This document shows, one piece after another, positions 10,401-18,546 of a stretch of 64,000 nucleotides of DNA (position 1 is the stretch's first letter; every line of letters begins with the position of its first letter). Below the pieces are notes generated by a model. That model searched no databases. It had not been told where the DNA came from and saw only the letters and a list, made by a program, of their open reading frames with translations. The translations under genes were made by a program, and so were the position numbers. The DNA comes from Candidatus Microgenomates bacterium (GTDB taxonomy: Bacteria; Patescibacteria; JACPGU01). Where the stretch lies: positions 134,984 through 198,983 of the forward strand of contig JACPGU010000001.1 of the NCBI GenBank assembly GCA_016188915.1, read 5' to 3'.

Positions 10401-11678
10401 TTATCCCTCTTCCCACTCCACCACTTTTTCCCCTATCCACAAAATTTGTTCTTCCATCAGTCCTTGCTTTTTCAGCTCTTTTACAATGCCCAATTTTTTA
10501 GCGACATCAAAAAATCTTTGCCTAGCCTGCCAATTATTAAGATCCAGACGCAACGACAAATCTTCCATTTTTTTGCAATAGATACGAAAGCCTGTTTTAA
10601 CTTTTTTTATTTCAAACAGATTGGGATTGGCATCGGCAAAAGTGAAAATCCTTTTGCTGTCCTCGATTACTTCTGGCTCGGTTATCTTTTGGCACAATCG
10701 AAAAACTTCATCGAAAAGATCGTCAATATTTTTACCCGTAAGCGCCGATATGCCGTATATTTTTTTGGCTTTAATCGTTTTTCGCAAATGAGAGGAAGCA
10801 AGCGCATAGCGCCCAGCATCAATCAAATCAATTTTGTTGATGGCTACCAGCTCTTTTTTTTCGGCCAATTTTTTATCAAATTTTAGGAGCTCTGATCTTA
10901 TCATTTTATAATCAGCTACCCAATCTTCTCTCGTTCCGTCTATGAGATGAATAACCATTTTGCTTCTTTGAATGTGGCGTAAAAATTCGTGTCCTAAACC
11001 TTTGCCTTCCGATGCTCCCTCAATCAATCCGGGGACATCGGCAACGACCAAGGTATCCTTTCCTCTTTTTGCTATCCCCAGATGAGGGACCAGAGTAGTG
11101 AAGGGATAATCGGCTATTTTAGGCCGAGCGGCAGTAATTTTGGAGATAAGGCTTGATTTGCCAGCCGAGGGAAAACCGATTATCGCCACATCAGCGACCA
11201 GCTTTAGCTCCAATTCCAAAGAAAAATCTTCTCCCGGAGAGCCGAATTCAGCAAATTTTGGCGTCTGACGAGTAGATGAAGTAAAATGCGCGTTACCAAA
11301 ACCGCCCCTACCACCACGCGCTACGACTATTTGATCAGTGTCTTTTTTTAGATCGCCCAAAGATTGTCGACCATTTTCGGGTAGGATTTTATAGACAAGC
11401 GTGCCGACCGGTACTTTTAATATCAAATCTTCTCCTGACTTACCATGCGCCCTTTGATGACCGCCGCCGGCGCCGTTTTCCGCTTCGTATTCTTTCTGCC
11501 TGACAAAATCAAAAAGCGTATTTTCTCTAGTAGTAGCCGAAAGAACAATATTACCACCACGACCGCCATCACCGCCATCAGGGCCGCCCTTGGCCGCTTC
11601 TTTGCTATGCCGAAACAAGACCGCGCCATTGCCACCGTCTCCCGCCTTCACGTTAATTGTAGCTCGATCGTAGAACAT
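10401..11678 (-). CDS. obgE: Obg family GTPase (CgtA)
   Basis: Ribosome-associated GTPase acting in 50S maturation and stress signalling. The 425-residue protein has the glycine-rich Obg domain (residues 1-158, for example GGPDGGDGGRGGN), then a G domain with P-loop GFPSAGKSS (168-176), DVPGLIEGAS switch II and NKID specificity motif. An OCT-type C-terminal domain follows (about 340-405). The start is ATG 11678 (MFYDRATINVKAGDGGNG), the usual Obg N-terminus. Confidence 0.96.
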   Translation of the reverse strand: MFYDRATINVKAGDGGNGAVLFRHSKEAAKGGPDGGDGGRGGNIVLSATTRENTLFDFVRQKEYEAENGAGGGHQRAHGKSGEDLILKVPVGTLVYKILPENGRQSLGDLKKDTDQIVVARGGRGGFGNAHFTSSTRQTPKFAEFGSPGEDFSLELELKLVADVAIIGFPSAGKSSLISKITAARPKIADYPFTTLVPHLGIAKRGKDTLVVADVPGLIEGASEGKGLGHEFLRHIQRSKMVIHLIDGTREDWVADYKMIRSELLKFDKKLAEKKELVAINKIDLIDAGRYALASSHLRKTIKAKKIYGISALTGKNIDDLFDEVFRLCQKITEPEVIEDSKRIFTFADANPNLFEIKKVKTGFRIYCKKMEDLSLRLDLNNWQARQRFFDVAKKLGIVKELKKQGLMEEQILWIGEKVVEWEEG

Positions 11679-11743
11679 ACGATAGTTATTTGATTAATAA
11701 ACACAACGACAAGTCAAACCCTATCCTGCTATATTATACTCAT

Positions 11744-11782
11744 AAATCAATCCCGACGCTATGGTCGGGATTGATTTTTTTA
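11744..11782. terminator. Hairpin terminator, likely bidirectional
   Basis: Perfect 14-bp arms (AAATCAATCCCGAC and its complement) around a short loop, followed by a T run on the plus strand. It lies downstream of the M23 peptidase gene and upstream of obgE, so it probably separates the two minus-strand units. Confidence 0.6.
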
Positions 11783-11811
11783 ACTTTCGCACGCCCTATT
11801 CTTCTATTTCC

Positions 11812-12912
11812 TTATTTTATATACGCCAGCGGATTCACCGCGCGACCATCAAAACGAATCTCAAAGTGTAGGTGCGTTCCGGTAGAACGACCGGTAGAGC
11901 CCATTATGCCGATTTTTTGACCCTTTTCTACTGTTTGACCAGGCTGAACTCCGATAGATGATAGGTGGGAATATAGCGTTTGATAGCCATTGCCGTGATC
12001 CACAACGATGTGTTTACCGTAGCCACCACTCCAGCCAGAGCCGATAGAAACCACTGTGCCACGATCAGAAGCCAAGATATCCAGACCATTGCGAAAGTCC
12101 AGGTCAATACCGGTATGTTTGTAGTAGGGGGTGACCCAGGTAAAATATTGAGTAATAAAACGTTCCGAACTGGTCAAAGGCCAAGCGAAAGAACCGGTGC
12201 CGGGCGTCACCGAACCCTCGTAGGTCAAAACATTAGGATCCACCACCGGCAGAAGGATTTTGGTAGAAGAAAATCTCTTTGCCCCAGGAATAATCAGGCG
12301 TTGCCCGAGAGTTAGAGTATTGCTAGCCAATTTGTTCTGAGAAACAATGCTATCAGCCGCCACTCCATAAAAAGTAGCCATACTACCTACCGTGTCCCCT
12401 TCGGCCACATTATGTAACAAACCATTGACCGGTAGAATAATCAATTCCTGGCCCGATTTGATTCCGTTCAAATCTTCAATATTATTCGCCCAACGCAAGG
12501 TATCAATAGTAATTTCAAATTTATAAGCAATCGTCCAATATGTATCCCCGTCTATAACCTTATAGGTAGTGATATTCTCACGAGGCAAACCTGAGATTAT
12601 AGTGTTGGTTAACATCGGCTTGCTCAAAAAGCCACCATCTTCAGTCAAAACCTCTGTATATCGGTGACTATCTCCCTGAATTTCCAAAGGTGGAGCAATA
12701 CGACTCAAATGAGAATAAAGAGCATCTACTTTTTTAGCATCAACGAAAGTCACAGGAGTAGAATCGGCCCAAGCGGTATTCTGAGTGGCGCCTCCCAGGA
12801 AAAACAAATCACCAAAAATAACAGCTACCGCCAGCGCTATAAAGCTGATATGGATGCTGTATTCAAAAGATTTACCAACCAATTTTTTGACAAAACCAGT
12901 AGTTTTCCCCAT
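11812..12912 (-). CDS. LysM / M23 family peptidoglycan endopeptidase
   Basis: A 366-residue exported cell-wall hydrolase. An N-terminal membrane segment (about residues 16-40) is followed by two LysM-like peptidoglycan-binding repeats (about 118-160, GDTYWTIAYKFEI, and 168-212, GDTVGSMATFYGV). The C-terminal M23 (lysostaphin-type) domain has the zinc motifs HTGIDLDF and HLHFEIRF and the HGNGYQTLYSHL strand. This family cuts peptide crossbridges during growth and division. Two promoters precede it at 12973-13001 and 13084-13112. Confidence 0.93.
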   Translation of the reverse strand: MGKTTGFVKKLVGKSFEYSIHISFIALAVAVIFGDLFFLGGATQNTAWADSTPVTFVDAKKVDALYSHLSRIAPPLEIQGDSHRYTEVLTEDGGFLSKPMLTNTIISGLPRENITTYKVIDGDTYWTIAYKFEITIDTLRWANNIEDLNGIKSGQELIILPVNGLLHNVAEGDTVGSMATFYGVAADSIVSQNKLASNTLTLGQRLIIPGAKRFSSTKILLPVVDPNVLTYEGSVTPGTGSFAWPLTSSERFITQYFTWVTPYYKHTGIDLDFRNGLDILASDRGTVVSIGSGWSGGYGKHIVVDHGNGYQTLYSHLSSIGVQPGQTVEKGQKIGIMGSTGRSTGTHLHFEIRFDGRAVNPLAYIK

Positions 12913-12972
12913 AAATTTGTTAGCTTGAAAAACCCGTTGCCAAAACCCTAATTATCCACAATGATGACACCT

Positions 12973-13001
12973 ATTGTATGGCAGGGCGCCAAAAATGTCA
13001 A
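12973..13001 (-). promoter_or_regulatory. Proximal promoter of the M23 peptidase gene
   Basis: TTGACA (12996-13001), 17-bp spacer, TACAAT (12973-12978) on the minus strand, giving a leader of roughly 55 nt. Confidence 0.75.
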
Positions 13002-13083
13002 TTATAACCTGGTAATTAGGCAAGATCAGACCGTTTAAAAGGTCCCATCTAGACCCCTCGGGCTTTATTTTTAAGATGTTACC

Positions 13084-13112
13084 ATTATACCATATCTTTT
13101 ATAAAAAGTCAA
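13084..13112 (-). promoter_or_regulatory. Distal promoter upstream of the M23 peptidase gene
   Basis: TTGACT (13107-13112), 17-bp spacer, TATAAT (13084-13089) on the minus strand. The 12913-13303 stretch otherwise holds no gene: this promoter, a short GGTC/GACC hairpin followed by TTTT just downstream, the proximal promoter and the terminator at 13226-13260. The distal promoter could make a very short RNA or serve as a second M23 promoter. Confidence 0.65.
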
Positions 13113-13225
13113 GTTAGCGCTACTTACCCAAATCGGATATCGGTAAATTCCATTCTGTTATGACAGGAACGAGCTTCGGAAGGTTATTTTCGCTCTTTTT
13201 TGTATAAATAAATTAATGCGCGAAA

Positions 13226-13260
13226 ACAAAAAACCGCCCCGGGTTTTACCCGAAGGCGGT
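13226..13260 (-). terminator. Terminator of the 13304-13933 gene
   Basis: ACCGCC/GGCGGT outer stem with CGGGT/ACCCG inner stem, then a T run on the minus strand. Confidence 0.8.
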
Positions 13261-13297
13261 CTGCAAATTCGTTTAAGCGGAAGAACAGATTTTCTTG

Positions 13298-13325
13298 CGA
13301 TTTTTACCGGCTCGCAGGGGCCGGG
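13298..13325. repeat. 28-bp direct repeat, copy 1
   Basis: A 28-bp sequence (core TTTTTACCGGCTCGCA) recurs at 13978-14005, exactly 680 bp away, with one mismatch. This copy covers the last codons and stop of the enclosed gene; the other lies in its leader. Confidence 0.8.
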
Positions 13326-13933
13326 GGCTGAAAATCCATGAACCACCGGATGAAATCCTCGGTAATCACTTCCACTCTTAATTTTTTTTTCGAAGAGAAA
13401 AGCTCGGCCATTTTCTTCTCGGCGTATTCCCTCTGAAGAAAGGCCTCAAAGTCTATCTGGGGACAACGACAACAGCCGTTGGACCACGGCCATCTATTGC
13501 CATCCTCCATGATGACGAACCACCCCATCGCCTCCCGAAGGGTAGCAACGTGGTTTTGGTCGGTGGTGCCGGTTTTATAATGACCGGAAAAGTGTTGCGA
13601 ATTCTTCCTGGTCAGCCTTGTCGATCCATCGTTATTAATAAGATCGACGACCTTTCTTTCCAAAACATTCAGGACAAGAAATCCGCCGTGAGGCGAACCG
13701 TCAGTGTTGCGCCCCCTATTCCCATCCTCTAAAGATAAGTAGGAGGGCTCCCCGGCACTGTTATCGCCAGAACGAAGAATTGTCTCCGGATATTGCTCGA
13801 TTTGCCTGAACAATTCTTCGTCTAGATTGGGCGAAGCTCCAATGTATAGGATTCCCCGACCCTGTTTGACGGCCATTTCGACCATCACCATGTAGTCTTT
13901 AATTAAGGTAACCAACGCATTGTAAAGTTCCAT
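13304..13933 (-). CDS. Orphan hypothetical protein, 209 aa
   Basis: I recognise no family. The start is ATG 13933 (MELYNALVTLIKD), with AGGAGG 9 bp upstream. The N-terminal half looks like a helix (residues 1-30) followed by GRGILYIGASPNLDEELFRQ. The middle is Gly/Asn/Ser rich and contains GNRWPWSNGCCRCPQ, a small Cys cluster. The gene is a self-contained unit: promoter at 14039-14066, boxA-like leader element at 14005-14022, terminator at 13226-13260. The 28-bp direct repeats at both ends suggest mobility or duplication. Confidence 0.6.
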   Translation of the reverse strand: MELYNALVTLIKDYMVMVEMAVKQGRGILYIGASPNLDEELFRQIEQYPETILRSGDNSAGEPSYLSLEDGNRGRNTDGSPHGGFLVLNVLERKVVDLINNDGSTRLTRKNSQHFSGHYKTGTTDQNHVATLREAMGWFVIMEDGNRWPWSNGCCRCPQIDFEAFLQREYAEKKMAELFSSKKKLRVEVITEDFIRWFMDFQPPAPASR

Positions 13934-13977
13934 TTCTTTGTTCCTCCTTGGGACAGCCCCCGTAGGGGCAGGATTTA

Positions 13978-14005
13978 CGATTTTTACCGGCTCGCATGGG
14001 CCGGG
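13978..14005. repeat. 28-bp direct repeat, copy 2
   Basis: Matches 13298-13325 with a single substitution. It lies in the leader of the 13304-13933 gene, between the boxA-like element and the Shine-Dalgarno site. Confidence 0.8.
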
Positions 14006-14022
14006 ATAAATTGTCAAAGATC
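14005..14022 (-). promoter_or_regulatory. boxA-like antitermination element in leader
   Basis: Minus strand reads GATCTTTGACAATTTATC. Bacterial rRNA-leader boxA (NusB/S10 binding) has the form TGCTCTTTAACAATTTATC or GTTCTTTGAAAACT. It lies about 20 nt after the -10 box of the 13304-13933 gene. The functional assignment is an inference. Confidence 0.45.
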
Positions 14023-14038
14023 TTTTTTTGACATAGTC

Positions 14039-14066
14039 ACCATATCATATTTTTCTAAAAAAGTCA
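14039..14066 (-). promoter_or_regulatory. Promoter of the 13304-13933 gene
   Basis: TTGACT (14061-14066), 16-bp spacer, TATGGT (14039-14044) on the minus strand. The rest of the 13934-14255 gap holds two GC-rich hairpins (14081-14101 and 14117-14137, arms GGGCAGGTT and GGGCGGGTT) and the palindrome at 14162-14207. Confidence 0.6.
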
Positions 14067-14161
14067 ATGTTTTTTCGTAGGGGCAGGTTTATAACCTGCC
14101 CTGAATTAAATCAAAAGGGCGGGTTAGAAACCCACCCCCTCTAGAAAATCTGCTAAAACTA

Positions 14162-14207
14162 AATAACTACTCTTTTCTATGCTATAGCTTTGAAAAGAGT
14201 AGTTATT
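14162..14207. repeat. 46-nt palindrome with AACTACTCTTTT arms, copy A
   Basis: 16-bp perfect arms (AATAACTACTCTTTTC) around a 14-nt centre that itself contains GCTATAGC. It lies between the stop of proS and the next promoter. A second palindrome of exactly the same length and the same outer arms is at 17097-17142. Confidence 0.8.
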
Positions 14208-14255
14208 ATTTCAAGAATATTGCGTATTGCTTAGAGATCTGCGATACCATTGGCT

Positions 14256-15503
14256 TTACTTCGCCATCAGCTTTATTATCTCTTTGACTTTGACTATCTT
14301 TTCAGCGCTATCCCTTCTCTTTTTCAGCCCTACCCCTCCCTTTTCCACCGTTTTGTCAGAGACAACCACGCGGTAAGGGAGGCCGATCAGGTCAGAATTG
14401 GCAAATTTCACCCCAGCCGTATCGTCAGTATCGTCGTAGAGAACTTCCGCGCCCTCTTTAATCAAATCATCGTAAAGTTTGTCGGCCAGCTTTTTAACTT
14501 TGGCCTCACGGGACAACAAAATCAGATGAATTTTGAAAGGCGCAATTTCCTCCGGCCAAATAATACCTCGCTCGTCGTGACGCACCTCCACCACCGCTCC
14601 GAGAACACGCGAAGGTCCGATGCCATAACAACCCATAACGACCTCTTGTTTTTGGCCATTTTTATCCAAATATGACAGCTCAAAAGGATGAGAAAATTTC
14701 GTGCCAAGCTTGAAAATATTACCGACCTCTATGGCCTTATAGACGGCGAGTTTATCTTTGACCGCGCTACATTCCGGACACTTTTTTTCCTCATCAATGA
14801 TCTCGCGGTTGATAGCCACCTGGCATTTCTCACAAAAATAGATTTCGTCCTCGCCGGCCGAAGTTAAGGTCTGATATTCGTGTGAATATTTGGAAAAACT
14901 TCCTCCTCCAGCGTAGGTTTTGAAAGTTTCCTTGCCTATCCCCACCCTTTTGTAAATTTTGTCGTAGGCTTTTTGCGCCTTTTCGTAAAATCGGTCCAGA
15001 TCGTTCTCGTCGGTGTGAAAGGAATAAAGATCCTTCATGGAAAATTCGCGAGTGCGCAGTAACCCTGATTTGGCGCGTGGCTCATCGCGAAATTTCGTCT
15101 GGATTTGATAGAGATAGAGTGGCAGGTCGCGGTAAGAATTGATAAAGCCCTTCGCCAGCGGCGCGACTATTTCCTCGTGAGTGGAACCGAGCGCGTAATC
15201 TTGACTGGCGCGCGATTTGACTTTGAAAATAACATCCAGACTGCCCCACCGTCCGGTTTTTTCCCAATTTTCCTTGGGATGAAGCGCCGGCATCAAAATC
15301 TCTTGGCCGCCGAGGGCGTCCATTTCTTCTCTGATGATATTCTCGATTTTTCTCAAAACCCGATATCCCAAGGGCAGAAAGGTGTAAATCCCCGCCGCCA
15401 ATTTGTCGATAAAGCCAGCGCGGGAAAGCAGAGCCGTGGAGACATTGTCCGCGTCCTTGGGCGCTTCTTTCAAAGTTTTGATTTTGTATTGCGATTGTTT
15501 CAT
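14256..15503 (-). CDS. proS: Prolyl-tRNA synthetase, short form
   Basis: Class II synthetase charging tRNA-Pro, 415 aa from ATG 15503 (MKQSQYKIKTLKEAPKD). Motif 2 is seen as KFRDEPRAKSGLLRTREF (about residues 140-157) and motif 3 near GCYGIGPSRVLGAVVE (about 295-310). Typical bacterial ProS is about 570 aa with a 180-residue editing insert between motifs 2 and 3. Here only a short segment with a Cys4 zinc-like site (CEKCQ...CPEC) remains, so hydrolysis of mischarged Ala-tRNA-Pro in cis is probably absent. Confidence 0.93.
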   Translation of the reverse strand: MKQSQYKIKTLKEAPKDADNVSTALLSRAGFIDKLAAGIYTFLPLGYRVLRKIENIIREEMDALGGQEILMPALHPKENWEKTGRWGSLDVIFKVKSRASQDYALGSTHEEIVAPLAKGFINSYRDLPLYLYQIQTKFRDEPRAKSGLLRTREFSMKDLYSFHTDENDLDRFYEKAQKAYDKIYKRVGIGKETFKTYAGGGSFSKYSHEYQTLTSAGEDEIYFCEKCQVAINREIIDEEKKCPECSAVKDKLAVYKAIEVGNIFKLGTKFSHPFELSYLDKNGQKQEVVMGCYGIGPSRVLGAVVEVRHDERGIIWPEEIAPFKIHLILLSREAKVKKLADKLYDDLIKEGAEVLYDDTDDTAGVKFANSDLIGLPYRVVVSDKTVEKGGVGLKKRRDSAEKIVKVKEIIKLMAK

Positions 15504-15542
15504 AAGGTAATTAAAGCACGAAAAAAAGATAACTGAAAGTCC

Positions 15543-15571
15543 TTGACAAAAGTTGAAAAGTAGCGTAATAT
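15543..15571 (+). promoter_or_regulatory. Promoter of the 15621 gene
   Basis: TTGACA (15543-15548), 17-bp spacer, TAATAT (15566-15571), 50 bp before the start codon. It is divergent from proS. Confidence 0.8.
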
Positions 15572-15620
15572 ATTGACAAGGTGTCTGCACGAACCTAAAA
15601 AACCGAGAAACGAGGAGAAA

Positions 15621-16136
15621 ATGAATAAAAGAATAGCCGTCACCATCATTGCCGGAATAGTGATGGTGATCTGCATTGTGAATCTGATGACACATGGGCT
15701 CGAGAAAAGAATTACGACCATGGAGATGGCCATTCTCGACCTGACTGTTGAGAACGAAATCATCATGATGAATGTTCTCGCCAAAGCGCCGGAGCCGAAG
15801 CCGAAATATCATGTGGCCCATAAGGACGCGGACAGGGTTTTGGAGCAAGTGGTCTCGGCGTATCCGAAAAGACACAGCGGAATACAGCAGGAAATACAAC
15901 GAGTGGATCAGGTAGGGAAACGCTCGACTTTACTCCGCAAAGCCCCCATGATGATCGACGGGGTGGTGAAGATCGACGAGTGCACAACTCTGGAGATCGT
16001 TGACCCGAGAAAACCCATCAACGACCCTTGCGGAATCGAAACTGCAGTGGAGAAAGTGCCATCCAAACTCCACTCTCCGGAGTGCAACAAGATGATGGAA
16101 ACATATTCTCGTTGTCTCCGCGACAACGGGCTGTGA
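15621..16136 (+). CDS. Small membrane-anchored hypothetical protein, 171 aa
   Basis: Starts at ATG 15621, 4 bp after GAGGAG. Residues 5-24 form one hydrophobic segment (AVTIIAGIVMVICIVNLM), giving a signal-anchor topology. A helical, charged stretch with Met-rich spacing follows, then a C-terminal region with three cysteines (C-T near 130, HSPECNK, YSRCLRDNGL). No family is recognised. GC content and codon use are richer than in the neighbouring AT-rich housekeeping genes. It forms a unit with the following 260-nt structured region and the terminator at 16367. Confidence 0.6.
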   Translation: MNKRIAVTIIAGIVMVICIVNLMTHGLEKRITTMEMAILDLTVENEIIMMNVLAKAPEPKPKYHVAHKDADRVLEQVVSAYPKRHSGIQQEIQRVDQVGKRSTLLRKAPMMIDGVVKIDECTTLEIVDPRKPINDPCGIETAVEKVPSKLHSPECNKMMETYSRCLRDNGL

Positions 16137-16188
16137 AACCGCGCGTTACACGCACAATCCGCCCTACGGAGTAAAAGAAAGTAGCGCC

Positions 16189-16344
16189 ATGACCCGGTGG
16201 CAAACATTTGGCCAATACGAGGTCGAGTCGAGCCAAAAGGGAACCCAGCGTTACACCAACCGCGTGCGAGCTCGATATGGCCGTCTCGCTGACGGCCGTT
16301 GGCCCTGCTGGAACATCGATACGGGAGCCGAGTCTTACTGCTGA
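16189..16344 (+). CDS. Possible 51-aa small protein or structured 3' RNA
   Basis: The frame from ATG 16189 gives MTRWQTFGQYEVESSQKG and onwards, basic and Trp/Tyr-rich, ending GAESYC. There is no good Shine-Dalgarno (GGAG lies 17 bp upstream). The same DNA folds strongly: GGCCGT/ACGGCC near 16281-16300, and ACGGGAG/CTCCCGT with AGTCTT/AAGACT near 16320-16360. It could be a translated short ORF or a structured RNA 3' of the 15621 gene; the data do not decide. Confidence 0.35.
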   Translation: MTRWQTFGQYEVESSQKGTQRYTNRVRARYGRLADGRWPCWNIDTGAESYC

Positions 16345-16366
16345 AAGACTGCTCTCCCGTCTTTAC

Positions 16367-16394
16367 ACCGTCCCTCTGGGGCGGTTTGTTTTTA
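16367..16394 (+). terminator. Terminator closing the 15621-16344 unit
   Basis: ACCG-CCC / GGG-CGGT hairpin with a TCT loop, followed by TTTGTTTTTA. Confidence 0.8.
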
Positions 16395-16459
16395 TCTGAA
16401 TTCAAGATTGTTAAGACAAAACTTTCCCTAAATAACGATACATCCTCTTGCTCAAAGAC

Positions 16460-17041
16460 CTATATGTCAAAATATTTTTTGAGCTTGTCGCCGTCTTCCA
16501 AAAAATCCGTAACAATAATCTTCACGTGCCTCTTAATGCTATAAAATTCCCTGACAGCTTCTATTTGCTCCAAAGAAGCGTAAGGGTGGATGAAAATACT
16601 TTTCTGCATCTGGAAAAATCCTAACATTTTCAATCTTCCCCGCAAAGCATCTCTGGCCTTTTTCTTGCGATCTGGAATATCAAAAATGATTATCCGCCAC
16701 TTCCCGTCCCATTTTTCGGGTCTTTTTATTTGCATTGCTTCAAATTCCCCCACCCTCATGAGTTCCTGCCATTTCTTTATCCCTTTTTTGGTGAAACGAA
16801 ATGTTCGGTCATTGCCTCTGTAGGAGAATCTGATCATTCCTTTTTGATGCAATTTCTCCAACGAATTATTGACTGTGGAAGCATTATATTTATAATCATC
16901 GAAAGCTTTGCGCCAATCCTTTACTAGCCCAGAAAAAATCTGGCTACCCTTATACGGCGTAGTAAGGAATGCTTCAGCTGGTATCAAGGCTATTTCTCCA
17001 GCTATAATCAAAATATTATTTATTATCTTTTTAGTCTTCAT
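16460..17041 (-). CDS. PaaX-like regulator: winged helix fused to Cas2-like domain
   Basis: 193 aa. The N-terminal ~90 residues look like a winged-helix (YKYNASTVNNSLEKLHQKGMI then a basic wing FSYRGNDRTFRFTKKG). The C-terminal part, WDGKWRIIIFDIPDRKKKARD onward with LGFFQMQKSIFIHPY, is the Cas2-like ferredoxin fold shared by PaaX repressors and CRISPR Cas2. No CRISPR array or other cas gene is in the window, so a transcriptional regulator is the better reading. It sits directly downstream of a 46-bp perfect palindrome (17097-17142) that could be its operator. Confidence 0.7.
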   Translation of the reverse strand: MKTKKIINNILIIAGEIALIPAEAFLTTPYKGSQIFSGLVKDWRKAFDDYKYNASTVNNSLEKLHQKGMIRFSYRGNDRTFRFTKKGIKKWQELMRVGEFEAMQIKRPEKWDGKWRIIIFDIPDRKKKARDALRGRLKMLGFFQMQKSIFIHPYASLEQIEAVREFYSIKRHVKIIVTDFLEDGDKLKKYFDI

Positions 17042-17096
17042 CGCTTAGTTTTCATCGCTATTTTTTTGTTTTTTTTATCAACTATTTTTTATTTTC

Positions 17097-17142
17097 ATTA
17101 ACTACTCTTTTTTACGCTTAAGCGTAAAAAAGAGTAGTTAAT
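17097..17142. repeat. 46-nt perfect palindrome with AACTACTCTTTT arms, copy B
   Basis: Two 23-nt half-sites, perfectly complementary and meeting at the centre (core ACGCTTAAGCGT). It lies 56 bp upstream of the PaaX/Cas2-like start. It has the same length and same outer arms as 14162-14207. The rest of 17143-17307 shows no gene. Confidence 0.85.
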
Positions 17143-17307
17143 TTTAATCACTACGGAAGACTTGGGCAGAGAACATGGCTGGTAATTGAATGTAGCCAAA
17201 CGTGAATATGGTGGCTAAACTTCGAGCAAGTTCATTTCGTTCGGGTAAGTTTGTTTTGTTTGAGCGAGTTTGTTCCCTGACAAATTCGCAAGATTTTGAG
17301 CTTTACT

Positions 17308-18390
17308 CTAAAATCTCGCCACATCTCGCCAGGTCAAAAGAACAAGGAGAACGAGCAGTAAAATGAAACCGATATTGTGGATGGCTGTTTCCACTTTTTG
17401 CGCTATCTTTCTACCGCGGATTTTTTCAACAACAAGAAATATCAATCTTCCACCATCCAGAGCCGGAAAGGGCAAGATATTCATTATGCCGATAACGATA
17501 GTCAGATTGATAAAAAGCGACAAAACATAGGCGAAGCCTAATTGCACAGCAACCGACGTAATGCCAAAAATAGCTACCGGTCCACCAATATCTTCTGGCA
17601 CAATTCTTGAGACAATCAAATCTTTTAGGACCGTCCCTATTTTTACCGTAGCCAAAATAATGACGCGACCAGTCTCTAAGAGAGCATAATATGGCACTTT
17701 CCACCAAACATAATCAACTTTTTCTATTTTTTCCAAAAGCGTGACGCCCAAAAATTTGTTCTCCCCTATTTCTATTTTTTGCAAAAATTCTTTTTTATCT
17801 CTCTGTATTTTGATTTCTATCGTACCCCTCTGATTTTCTGCTAAAATTTGCCGAAGATCGGAAACACTGGTACGCTCACGCTGATTGACTGACATGATAG
17901 TGTCATTGATTTGAAGATTATTTTTTTCAGCCAGACTGTTAGTATCAATATTTTTTATTATCAAACCGCCAGAGCCAGAACGAATCACCCCATCATAGGC
18001 TGAAGGACTCGTTGCCATTGGTGGCAGACCTGACCAAAAAGCCAATAAAAAGGCAAGATAACCTAAAATAAAATTCATCACCACTCCGGCCACTACCACC
18101 ATGATTCGCGCCTTGATTGATTTGCTACTAAAAGAATGGGGACTACCGCTCTCCTCCCCTTCGCCCAATATTTTGACGAAACCGCCTAGCGGAATAAGAT
18201 TGATAGAATACAAAGTGCCACGGATTTTTTTACCCCAAATCCTGGGAGGAAAACCGAAGCCAAATTCCTCTACCGTCATCCCCGCTCTTTTGGCCACGAT
18301 AAAATGCCCAAATTCATGCGCCAGCACGAGTACGGCGAGCATTAAAATAAAAACGATAATAGTGGGGAGCCAAGTGAGGAGGAAAGACAT
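17308..18390 (-). CDS. rseP: RseP-like site-2 membrane protease (M50)
   Basis: Intramembrane zinc metalloprotease, 360 aa. HEFGH at residues 25-29 in the first membrane helix is the catalytic motif. A central PDZ domain (about 125-195, SLAEKNNLQINDTIMSVN) follows, and the second active-site helix has NILPFPALDGGR near the C-terminus. The family cuts anti-sigma factors or signal-peptide remnants. The start codon lies inside the first unit of a 56-bp tandem repeat that duplicates its own upstream region. Confidence 0.92.
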   Translation of the reverse strand: MSFLLTWLPTIIVFILMLAVLVLAHEFGHFIVAKRAGMTVEEFGFGFPPRIWGKKIRGTLYSINLIPLGGFVKILGEGEESGSPHSFSSKSIKARIMVVVAGVVMNFILGYLAFLLAFWSGLPPMATSPSAYDGVIRSGSGGLIIKNIDTNSLAEKNNLQINDTIMSVNQRERTSVSDLRQILAENQRGTIEIKIQRDKKEFLQKIEIGENKFLGVTLLEKIEKVDYVWWKVPYYALLETGRVIILATVKIGTVLKDLIVSRIVPEDIGGPVAIFGITSVAVQLGFAYVLSLFINLTIVIGIMNILPFPALDGGRLIFLVVEKIRGRKIAQKVETAIHNIGFILLLVLLVLLTWRDVARF

Positions 18391-18546
18391 GAATAAAATT
18401 TCTAATTGATCTAATTTCTAATTGATCTAAAAAAATACACAGACATGAATAAAATTTCTAATTGATCTAATTTCTAATTGATCTAAAAAAATACACAGAC
18501 ATGGATAAAATTTCTAATTGATCTAATTTCTAATTGATCTAAAAAA
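18386..18546. repeat. 56-bp tandem repeat, about 2.9 copies
   Basis: Units begin at 18386, 18442 and 18498 and each contains two copies of TTTCTAATTGATCTAA. Each unit carries the rseP start context, so two extra upstream ATG-TC copies precede the true start. On the minus strand these open short frames (MSVYFF...) that end before rseP. Confidence 0.9.

Noticed and set aside
17143..17307. Small gene between the palindrome and rseP
   Set aside because: Only AT-rich sequence with GTTTGTTT-type near-repeats; no start with a ribosome site.
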